The notes beneath the pieces are model-generated. The model was not told where the DNA came from and made no database searches. It saw only the letters and a program-made list of their open reading frames with translations. From Gemmatimonadota bacterium (GTDB lineage: Bacteria; Gemmatimonadota; Gemmatimonadetes; Gemmatimonadales; GWC2-71-9): 6,764 bases of DNA. Where the stretch lies: positions 1-6,764 of the forward strand of contig QHUF01000190.1 of the NCBI GenBank assembly GCA_003221075.1, written 5' to 3'. Below are positions 1-5,581 of this stretch, in pieces; the first letter of the stretch is position 1; every line of letters begins with the position of its first letter. The position numbers and the translations under genes were made by a program.

Positions 1-662
1 GCGGGCGTCAGGTAGTCGGGGTCGACGATGTACTTCCGTGCCTTTGGGTCGTAGTGGATCGGCAGGATATCCTTCTGCCCGATGCACACGCAGCGCACGA
101 ACTGCTCCCACTCGATGAACTCCTGGACGATCATGGTCAGGAGGCCCGATTCGTTGTAATGGGCGAGCAATTCCTCGCGCGTGCGGCAGATAAAGACGCC
201 TTTCCATCCTCCGCCGTGCGCGTCCTTCAGGATGCACGGTAGGCCGATGTCGCGCACGACCGCATCCCAGTCGAGCGGGAACACCAGGTTGCGGAGGCTC
301 TCCTGGTGACTGATCGCCGGGATGTAGTCTTTGTTCGGCAGCACCATCGTCTTCGGGCTCGCGACGCCGAGCTTCGTCGCGAGCGTGGCACCGAAGAGCT
401 TGTCGTCGGCGCTCCACATGAACGGATTGTTCACGACCGCGACGCCTTGCAGCACCGCGTGCTTCAGATACGAGCGGTAGAACGGGACCTCGTGAGAGAT
501 GCGGTCGACGAGCACGGCATAGCCGGGCGGTGCATCCATCGCCGTGGCCCCCAGCTTGATGAAATCCGCCACGACGCCCTTGTCGCGGCGGTTCACCTCC
601 TCGATGAACTTCGGCGGAAACGACCACTCCCGGCCGACGATCAGTCCAACTTTTTTCGTCAT
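1..662 (-). CDS. RimK/glutathione-synthetase-like ATP-grasp ligase, C-terminus cut by window edge
   Basis: Third gene of the ATP-grasp operon. An ATG at 662 opens a frame that runs without a stop to position 1, giving 220 residues; the end lies outside the window. The product starts MTKKVGLIVGREWSFPPKF. Residues 1-80 look like the small N-terminal pre-ATP-grasp domain. Next come a SADDK motif (about 84-88), a Lys and glycine-rich nucleotide loop (LPCILKDAHGGGWKGV, about 141-156, with Lys145 as the probable ATP-contacting lysine) and the hinge strand VQEFIEWEQF (about 179-188). The metal-binding end of the domain is missing. Known for the fold: ATP-dependent carboxylate-amine/thiol ligation in the cytoplasm. 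The start is supported by a GGAGG-rich stretch about 10 nt upstream and by the 25-nt gap to the preceding stop codon. It is clearly less similar to the other two ATP-grasp proteins than they are to each other. Substrate unknown. Confidence 0.85.
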   Translation of the reverse strand, partial: MTKKVGLIVGREWSFPPKFIEEVNRRDKGVVADFIKLGATAMDAPPGYAVLVDRISHEVPFYRSYLKHAVLQGVAVVNNPFMWSADDKLFGATLATKLGVASPKTMVLPNKDYIPAISHQESLRNLVFPLDWDAVVRDIGLPCILKDAHGGGWKGVFICRTREELLAHYNESGLLTMIVQEFIEWEQFVRCVCIGQKDILPIHYDPKARKYIVDPDYLTP

Positions 663-687
663 CGTGCGCCCCCCTCCTCGCCGGTGC

Positions 688-1905
688 TCAGCCGGCGTAC
701 AGGTGCAGATCGGTGCCGACAGCATCCGCCATGTCCAGCGTGGCCTGCAAGTCAGGATGCCGGACCACGAGAAAGCCGTCGGACACGAGCGTCAGAATCC
801 AGTTGCGCCGTGGCGCGCCGACGGGCAGCAGCTCCACCGCCGCGATGTGCGGGCCGAAGCGGGCCTGCAACCGCTCGAGCCCCTCGATGTGGCGGATGTT
901 GCCCGTGCCCTGGGCGCGTTTGAAAATGATCGCGGAGTTGTATTTGCGATCCAGCGTGTGGCTGAAGCGCCCATGCAGCACGGCTTCGGCCCAGCTGCTG
1001 AAAAGATCGATGTCGGAAGCGTAGTTCATGGCGTCCACGGTCCGTGCCCCGGGCGGTCGGGCGGCGATTTCGCCGAATATGGTTTCGCCCTTGGCGGTGC
1101 GGTACCACTCCATGTGCGTGAAACCCGTCTGAAAACGGAGCGCCTTGAGCACAGCGCGGCCCATATCCCTTCCGCCCGCGAGATGATCGGCCTCCACGTC
1201 GCGCAACACCACGGTCTGCGGACTGATCCACTCTTCCTGCCGCGCGGTCAACGGGCGGGGCCGGTAGACGCAGATGTTCCAGAAGGCGATTTTGCCGTCG
1301 ATGCACACCGTGTCAAACGTGTATTCCTCCGCGTCAATGAATTCTTCGACATTCATCTCCCGCATTTGGCCGGCGCGCGAGAGCACCGCATCGAGCTCGA
1401 GGCGCGAGTTCACGCGAAACGTATCGGCCGATCCGGCGCCCGCGATCGGCTTTACGATCACCGGGAAGCCGATCTGCTCCGCCGCGCGCTGGCACTCGGC
1501 GGCCGTCGTGGCCCGCTGGTGTTTCGGCGTCCGGATCCCCGCGGCCACCACGGCCCGCTTCATCGCATCCTTGTCACGGAACAGCGTCGCCTGCGCGACG
1601 TCCTGGCCGGGCACGCCGAGCCCGTGACGCAAGCGTGCGGCGAGAATGACGCCCGGCTCCCACAGGCACTCCACCAGCTTCAGAGGCTGGGCTGCTTTCC
1701 ACTGCTGTACCGACTTCACGACCGCCGCCTCATCGAGCAGCGAGGACACCTGCAAATACCCGGCGAGGTGCCGGCGGACCAGATCCGGAAGGTCGCGCTC
1801 CGGTTGATCGCCGATGCCGAATACCCGCGCCCCCTGGACCGCCAGGCCGCGGGTGAAGTAGTTGATCTCCGTCGGATACCCCGGTGAAATCATGAGCACG
1901 TTCAT
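688..1905 (-). CDS. ATP-grasp domain protein (carboxylate-amine ligase type), second of tandem pair
   Basis: 405 residues from an ATG at 1905 to a TGA at 688-690. The frame stays open further upstream, but GGGGGAG lies 5 nt before this ATG and the sequence MNVLMISPGYP is a natural first beta strand. Order of parts: Rossmann-like N-terminal domain (about 1-105), LFRDKDAMK (108-116), ATP-binding strand and glycine loop FPVIVKPIAGAGS (147-159, Lys152), hinge VEEFIDAEEYTFDTV (186-200), HMEWYR (264-269) and the metal-site motif GEIAARPPGA (278-287). The last differs from the usual E-x-N-x-R pattern in having Ala for Asn. A C-terminal beta domain follows. The family makes acyl-phosphates from carboxylates with ATP and couples them to an amine or another nucleophile. 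The gene sits 14 nt after its paralogue's stop and 25 nt before the next ATP-grasp start, so it is very probably co-transcribed with them. Membership in the superfamily is clear; the reaction is not known. Confidence 0.9.
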   Translation of the reverse strand: MNVLMISPGYPTEINYFTRGLAVQGARVFGIGDQPERDLPDLVRRHLAGYLQVSSLLDEAAVVKSVQQWKAAQPLKLVECLWEPGVILAARLRHGLGVPGQDVAQATLFRDKDAMKRAVVAAGIRTPKHQRATTAAECQRAAEQIGFPVIVKPIAGAGSADTFRVNSRLELDAVLSRAGQMREMNVEEFIDAEEYTFDTVCIDGKIAFWNICVYRPRPLTARQEEWISPQTVVLRDVEADHLAGGRDMGRAVLKALRFQTGFTHMEWYRTAKGETIFGEIAARPPGARTVDAMNYASDIDLFSSWAEAVLHGRFSHTLDRKYNSAIIFKRAQGTGNIRHIEGLERLQARFGPHIAAVELLPVGAPRRNWILTLVSDGFLVVRHPDLQATLDMADAVGTDLHLYAG

Positions 1906-1919
1906 GACTGCTCCCCCGT

Positions 1920-3137
1920 CTAACCCAATTCGACGCGAACCGTCGCAATCAGTCGCTGCAGCGCCTGCTGCACGACGGCGGTCTCGGTGTGTCGCAGAAT
2001 GATGAAGCCTTCGCCTTCGTAGCTGCCCGTGGGAGACTGCCCCGCCGTGGGCAACTTGGCGTCCACGACCAGCGAGCCGATGTCGTGCTGCACCTGGTCC
2101 AAACCATGGATCGCCTTCACGCGTCCGCTTCCCTGGCCTCGCAAGTACGCCGCCCCGACCGCGTACCGGCGCGGCGGTGCAGCAAACTCCTCGAACAGCA
2201 TGAGCCGCGCCCACGCCGCGACGAAGTCGAAGTCATGCGCGCGCGAAACGATCGTCATCAGCTGCGCGCCGGGAGGACGCGCCGCGACTTCGGAAATCGC
2301 GATCGTGCCGTCCGGACGGCGAAACCATTCCATGTGCGACAGCCCGGTCTGCATCCCTAACACCTCGAGCACGCGGAACGCCGCGCGCCGGATGTCGTCG
2401 TACTGCGGCTCCTCCACCTCCCGCGGCAGGATCAGACACCACTGGATCCACGGATTGCGCAGCACCTCCAGCGGCGACGGATAGTAATGCGTGAGCGAGT
2501 GCCACACCGCGCGACCGCCGATCGACACCGTCTCGAACGAGTGCTCATCGCCGGTGACGTATTCCTCCAACAACACCGGACGGTCGGGACTGGGTGTCGC
2601 CGCCTCCACGGCGATGCACAACGCGTCGAGCTCGTCAACCCTCGTGGTCGCCTGCGCCCCCGCTCCCGCCGGCGGCTTGACGATCAGTGGAAATCCGATC
2701 TCGCGCGCAAACGCCCTCGCCTCCGCGTCCCCCGTCACCAGCCGGTGGCGGGCGCAGGGGAGTCCCGCATCGCGGAGCAGCGATTTCATGCGCGCCTTGT
2801 CGCGGAAATTCCGCGCCGCTTCCGCGCCCATGCCCGCGATCTTCCGCTGCTCGCGGACCTCGGCGAGCGGCACTTGCAGCTGCTCGTAGGCGCCAAGCAA
2901 TCGGTCCACGCGTCCGATTCGCTGCTCGAGCTGCCCGACGGCATCGAGCAACTGGGCCGTGTCCAACACATCGACCACCCGCCAGTGCGCAACCTGGGAT
3001 CGCAGCGGCACTGGAAGATCCTCGAGCGGCGCCTGGCTGATCACGCCGACGCGTACACCGGGCAGCCCCACGATCGCCGCGATCATTCGCGCGGCGTTCT
3101 CCGACAGGATCGGTGCGGCGAACAACGCGACGGGCAC
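1920..3137 (-). CDS. ATP-grasp domain protein (carboxylate-amine ligase type), first of tandem pair
   Basis: First gene of the leftward operon, ending with TAG at 1920-1922. From GTG 3137 it encodes 405 residues beginning (M)PVALFAAPILSEN, which aligns with the start of its downstream paralogue (MNVLMISPGYP) and gives exactly the same length. Motifs: FRDKARMK (111-118), FPLIVKPPAGAGAQ (149-162, Lys154), LEEYVTGDEHSFETV (190-204), SHMEWFR (267-273), SEVAARPPGA (282-291). Known fold function: ATP-dependent ligation through an acyl-phosphate; substrate unknown. The start is debatable. An in-frame GTG at 3224 has AGGA 6 nt upstream and would add 29 residues. By hand count, however, only about half of those codons end in G or C, against about four-fifths just after 3137, and they have no counterpart in the paralogue. 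GTG 3137 itself lacks a good Shine-Dalgarno sequence. Confidence 0.88.
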   Translation of the reverse strand: MPVALFAAPILSENAARMIAAIVGLPGVRVGVISQAPLEDLPVPLRSQVAHWRVVDVLDTAQLLDAVGQLEQRIGRVDRLLGAYEQLQVPLAEVREQRKIAGMGAEAARNFRDKARMKSLLRDAGLPCARHRLVTGDAEARAFAREIGFPLIVKPPAGAGAQATTRVDELDALCIAVEAATPSPDRPVLLEEYVTGDEHSFETVSIGGRAVWHSLTHYYPSPLEVLRNPWIQWCLILPREVEEPQYDDIRRAAFRVLEVLGMQTGLSHMEWFRRPDGTIAISEVAARPPGAQLMTIVSRAHDFDFVAAWARLMLFEEFAAPPRRYAVGAAYLRGQGSGRVKAIHGLDQVQHDIGSLVVDAKLPTAGQSPTGSYEGEGFIILRHTETAVVQQALQRLIATVRVELG

Positions 3138-3208
3138 GGGGTGGGTACGGTAACCCCGCTCGACACTCTTTGGAACCCGTAGAGGCACGCATACATTTGG
3201 GGCTGCCA
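3138..3208. promoter_or_regulatory. Divergent intergenic control region between ligase operon and hydrolase operon
   Basis: This stretch separates the two divergently transcribed operons, 71 bp if the ATG at 3209 is used and 140 bp if GTG 3278 is used. It is less GC-rich than its surroundings, as promoters often are in such genomes. A 6-bp inverted repeat (CGGGGT at 3137-3142, ACCCCG at 3153-3158) abuts the GTG at 3137. Promoters for both directions must lie here or just to the right. I see no convincing leftward -35/-10 pair. A lone TTGGCA exists on the minus strand near 3207 without a matching -10. Confidence 0.5.
3170..3197 (+). promoter_or_regulatory. Weak sigma70-like promoter candidate for the hydrolase operon
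   Basis: TTGGAA (3170-3175) and TACATT (3192-3197) each match the sigma70 consensus at 4 of 6 positions and are separated by 16 bp, in the least GC-rich part of the divergent region. Transcription would start near 3204. That would leave almost no leader before ATG 3209, but about 74 nt before the alternative GTG at 3278. A pair this weak can arise by chance. Confidence 0.22.
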
Positions 3209-4033
3209 ATGCGACGATTCTCACGGTTTTTCCTGCTGTGGAAGGCCCGGGCACGAGCCCGGGCGCACCGGGGTACGGTGCGAACGGTCCCGGCAGTCGA
3301 AAGCACCCAGCTGGGTAATCGCCGAGACCTTCTCGTGTACACCCCTGCGTCATACGCTCGCGGAACTACACGCTATCCCGTGATCTACATGCAGGACGGT
3401 CAGAACCTGTTCGATCCCGCGACGAGTTTCGCGGGAGACTGGGGCTTGAAGACGGCGCTCGCTTGGGCGAGTCGGCGCGGCCTCGAAGCCATCGTGGTGG
3501 GGATCCCCAACATGGGGGTCGCACGCATCGACGAGTACACGCCGTTCATGGATCCGAAGGCCGGCGGCGGCAACGGCGACCGCTATCTCGACTACCTGAT
3601 CAATACGGTGAAGCCGCTGGTGGACGCACGATTCCGGACGCTGTCCGACCGGGCTCACACGGGCATTGCCGGCTCCTCGCTGGGCGGGCTGATCAGCTTG
3701 TACGCCTACTTCCGATACCCATCCGTGTTTGGTTTCGCCGCCGCGCTCAGTCCCGCGCTGTGGTTTGCGAACGCGTCAATTCTCGACGTGGCGGAACAGG
3801 CACCGCGCGCGCCAGGTGGGGGCCGCGTCTATTTCGACGTCGGGCTGCGGGAGGGGGACGCTCACGTGTTGCTCGCTCGGCGCCTCCGCGATATCCTGCT
3901 CGCCAAGGGCTACGAACCGGGCCGTGAGTTACGCTGGGTGGAAGACGAGGAGGGCCGGCACCATGAGTCGGCCTGGGGGAAACGGTTCCGCAAAGCGCTG
4001 CCGTTTCTGCTGCGCAACGGCGGACCGCGATGA
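3209..4033 (+). CDS. Alpha/beta-hydrolase, esterase-D/enterochelin-esterase-like
   Basis: 274 residues from ATG 3209, which has GGGG 6 nt upstream. GTG 3278 is an alternative that removes 23 Arg/Ala-rich residues and would begin just before the first recognisable strand. The body is a classic esterase-like alpha/beta-hydrolase: LGNRRDLLVYTPASY (35-49), RYPVIYMQDGQNLFDP (55-70), IVVGIPN (95-101). The nucleophile elbow GSSLGG (155-160) places the catalytic Ser at 157. The acid is probably Asp217 (GLREGD) and the base His252 (RHHESAW). No signal peptide is evident, so it is probably cytoplasmic. The family hydrolyses esters of small or siderophore-like molecules; the substrate here is unknown. 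The stop codon overlaps the next start by 4 nt (ATGA), indicating co-transcription and coupled translation with the second hydrolase. It diverges from the ATP-grasp operon. Confidence 0.88.
   Translation: MRRFSRFFLLWKARARARAHRGTVRTVPAVESTQLGNRRDLLVYTPASYARGTTRYPVIYMQDGQNLFDPATSFAGDWGLKTALAWASRRGLEAIVVGIPNMGVARIDEYTPFMDPKAGGGNGDRYLDYLINTVKPLVDARFRTLSDRAHTGIAGSSLGGLISLYAYFRYPSVFGFAAALSPALWFANASILDVAEQAPRAPGGGRVYFDVGLREGDAHVLLARRLRDILLAKGYEPGRELRWVEDEEGRHHESAWGKRFRKALPFLLRNGGPR
3231..3234 (-). promoter_or_regulatory. Possible ribosome binding site for the alternative GTG start at 3224
   Basis: On the minus strand AGGA is followed by 6 nt and then GTG (3224-3222), in frame with the first ATP-grasp gene. 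It is the best-placed Shine-Dalgarno-like match near that gene and the main argument for a start 29 codons upstream of the one I prefer. The weak coding character of 3138-3224 argues against it. If it were used, the ATP-grasp gene would overlap the first 16 nt of the ATG-started hydrolase on the other strand. Confidence 0.3.
3245..3264. repeat. Perfect hairpin GCCCGGGC-ACGA-GCCCGGGC
   Basis: Two copies of the self-complementary octamer GCCCGGGC (3245-3252 and 3257-3264) are separated by ACGA, so the element is both a direct repeat and an 8-bp stem with a 4-nt loop. It lies inside the ATG-started reading frame of the first hydrolase, where it encodes an Arg/Ala run (KARARARAH), or in its leader if GTG 3278 is the start. 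It could be an operator, an mRNA hairpin or a dispersed extragenic palindrome. No U-run follows, so it does not look like a terminator. Confidence 0.6.
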
Positions 4034-4758
4034 ACCCGGAGCGCCACCGGTGGCGCAGCCCCGCCCTGGAACGCGACATGGAGCTGCAGGTGGTGGGTCA
4101 CGGCGGAGCGCGAGTGTTCGTGTTTCCCACCACGCTGGGCGGCCTGACCGAATGGACGGACCGCTGGATGCATCGTTCCGGCGTTTTGGGCGAGCACCTG
4201 GACCGCGGCTGGATCCAGCTCTATTGCCTGCATCACGTGCACGAAGAAAGCTGGTACGCGGCCGAACCTGTCCATCCCAGCCAGCGCGCCTGGCGCCATC
4301 TACAATACGATCGCTACCTGCGTGACGAAGTCGTTCCGTTCAGCCTTTCCAAGAACCCCACACCGTTCCTCATCGCCGCCGGCGCGAGCTTCGGTGCGTA
4401 CCACGCGTTGTGCTTCGGCCTTCGCAATCCTCAGCTGGTGCAGCGGATCATCGGCCTGTCGGGAACCTACGACATCAAACGTCTGACCCGCGGCTATTCC
4501 GATGCCAACGTGTACGCGTGCAACCCGTTCGACTTCATGCGCCATGAAAGCGATCCCGGACGCCTCGCGGCGTTCCGCCAGCAGGACATCATCCTCGCGG
4601 TCGGAGAGCATGATCCGGCGTGCGAAAACAACCGGGAAATGTCGGGCATCTTGTGGAGCAAGGGCATCGGGAACGCGCTGCGAGTATGGAAGGGGTGGGC
4701 TCACGACTGGCCCTATTGGGAAAAGATGATCCGTCTATATATCGGCGGGCACGACTGA
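4030..4758 (+). CDS. Alpha/beta-hydrolase, putative esterase (COG4947-like)
   Basis: 242 residues, starting within the stop region of the preceding gene (ATGA, 4-nt overlap) and so probably translated by reinitiation from it. The fold reads as a compact alpha/beta-hydrolase without a lid: strand ARVFVFPTTLGG (27-38), nucleophile elbow GASFGAYHA (118-126, Ser120), LSGTYDI (143-149) leading into a substrate-side segment, acid strand DIILAVGEHDPA (186-197, Asp195) and base loop GWAHDW (222-227, His225). I recognise the overall pattern as that of the uncharacterised putative esterases in COG4947, from memory and without a search. It resembles the upstream hydrolase only in the generic triad, so the two are not a recent duplication. 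No signal peptide or membrane segment is visible. It ends 10 bp before the convergent GH57 gene. Substrate unknown. Confidence 0.88.
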   Translation: MNPERHRWRSPALERDMELQVVGHGGARVFVFPTTLGGLTEWTDRWMHRSGVLGEHLDRGWIQLYCLHHVHEESWYAAEPVHPSQRAWRHLQYDRYLRDEVVPFSLSKNPTPFLIAAGASFGAYHALCFGLRNPQLVQRIIGLSGTYDIKRLTRGYSDANVYACNPFDFMRHESDPGRLAAFRQQDIILAVGEHDPACENNREMSGILWSKGIGNALRVWKGWAHDWPYWEKMIRLYIGGHD

Positions 4759-4768
4759 CGTCGCTGGT

Positions 4769-5581
4769 CTACTTCTTCGCACGTGTCCGACGTGCGCGTC
4801 CCTTCTTCCCCTTCCCCGCTCCCCTCGGTCGTGGTGAAGCCAGCGCGGCCTCGACGTGCGGGAGAATATCTGGAAACACGTCGTCGCGCCGGCGGAGCTC
4901 CTCGGCGGGTGCGCTCGCCGATTCCAAATCGCCTCCCCCCCCCTCCGCCAGTCCCGCGAGCAGCCGCTCGAGGTCGTCGCAGTGCTGGTTGAAGCGCCGA
5001 GTCGCGTAGTCGGCGACTTCTCCGGTCGAAATGCTGAACTGCCAGTCCGAGCCTTGCGCGATGAGCAACTCGCGCGCCGCCTGGGCCAGGACGGGCCGCG
5101 CGGCCGGCACGCGCAGCGCTGCGGGCGCGGCTTCCCAAAATGCGTGCTCCAACGGCCACAACCGTTGCCACGTCCAGACGGTCTCGTCGTTGAGCCACAT
5201 GCTGTAGTCGCCGTTGGCCCCCCACGATCCCGCGGCAAGTTCGAGCGTCGTGGAGGGCGGCCGGTCGCGCAGATGACTGCTCGCCGTGGTCGGTTGCACG
5301 TCCGACGTGTCGGCGAAACGGCGGTAGACCTCGCCGAGAAAATCCGGACCCTCGAACCACCAGTGACCGAACAGCTCGGTGTCGAATGGCGAGACCACGA
5401 CGTCGCCCGTCTCCCCGTCCTCGCTGAGTTCCTGAGAATCGGTCAGCGCAATACGGCGAAGCAGCTGCACGAAGTGGGTTGCGTGGTCGGCGGCACGGCC
5501 GCGCGCGGCGGCTGGGTCATACGCCTGCTTCTCGCCGAGGTCGACGCCGTTGCCCGTCACGCGCCAGAGCTTGAGGCCGCC
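4769..5581 (-). CDS. C-terminal fragment of GH57 branching enzyme
   Basis: 270 codons of recognisable GH57 sequence in a frame different from the N-terminal part, starting at about GGLKLWRVTGNGVDLGEKQ and ending in TAG. SPFDTELFGHWWFEG (fragment residues 64-78) contains the expected acid/base Asp67. GSWGANGDYSMWLND (118-132) and the helical C-terminal region around SDWQFSISTG (178-187) also match the family. The end is a Lys/Arg-rich tail (GAGKGKKGRARRTRAKK). The only start-like codon at the junction is GTG 5560, whose GTGA overlaps the TGA of the upstream fragment; it has no ribosome binding site. A longer open frame upstream of 5581 is antisense noise. Confidence 0.72.
   Translation of the reverse strand, partial: GGLKLWRVTGNGVDLGEKQAYDPAAARGRAADHATHFVQLLRRIALTDSQELSEDGETGDVVVSPFDTELFGHWWFEGPDFLGEVYRRFADTSDVQPTTASSHLRDRPPSTTLELAAGSWGANGDYSMWLNDETVWTWQRLWPLEHAFWEAAPAALRVPAARPVLAQAARELLIAQGSDWQFSISTGEVADYATRRFNQHCDDLERLLAGLAEGGGGDLESASAPAEELRRRDDVFPDILPHVEAALASPRPRGAGKGKKGRARRTRAKK
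4778..4796. terminator. Hairpin at the convergent gene junction, possible bidirectional terminator
   Basis: CGCACGT and ACGTGCG form a perfect 7-bp stem around the 5-nt loop GTCCG. It begins 19 nt after the second hydrolase's stop codon and lies within the last codons of the convergent GH57 frame. No U-run follows on either strand; on the plus strand the next bases are C/T-rich. Intrinsic termination is therefore doubtful. Position is the main argument. Confidence 0.25.
4935..4943. repeat. Nine-base C/G homopolymer in the GH57 C-terminal region
   Basis: Nine consecutive C on the plus strand, read as G9 in the coding direction, where it encodes part of AEGGGGDLE. Downstream family-like sequence (RRDDVFPDILPHVEA) stays in frame, so the count given here is consistent with the coding frame. 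Tracts of this length are prone to slippage in cells and to miscounting in sequencing. Confidence 0.7.

Larger units (their letters stand above)
3143..3279. repeat. 9-bp direct repeat GGGTACGGT flanking the divergent region
   Basis: GGGTACGGT occurs at 3143-3151 and again at 3271-3279, 128 bp apart. One copy lies just upstream of the preferred ligase start (GTG 3137) and the other runs into the alternative hydrolase start (GTG 3278). The placement would suit paired binding sites of a shared regulator or a common translation-control element. A repeat of this length could also be chance in GC-rich DNA. Confidence 0.35.

Noticed and set aside
544..1887. Long plus-strand open frame (447 codons) opposite the second ATP-grasp gene
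   Set aside because: It is antisense to a gene with clear ATP-grasp motifs. Its translation is Arg/His/Pro-rich with no recognisable domain, as expected for an antisense frame in GC-rich DNA.
1906..2214. Upstream extension of the second ATP-grasp frame by 103 codons
   Set aside because: It overlaps the C-terminal coding region of the preceding gene, has a random Arg/Gly-rich translation, and the ATG at 1905 has a good Shine-Dalgarno sequence and a sensible first strand.
2487..3182. Plus-strand open frame (231 codons) opposite the first ATP-grasp gene
   Set aside because: It lies antisense to conserved ligase motifs and has a low-complexity Arg/His-rich translation with no domain or ribosome binding site.
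3245..3264. Hairpin considered as an intrinsic terminator
   Set aside because: It lies at the start, not the end, of transcription units and has no following U-run in either direction; the short T-run at 3227-3231 is too far from it to serve.
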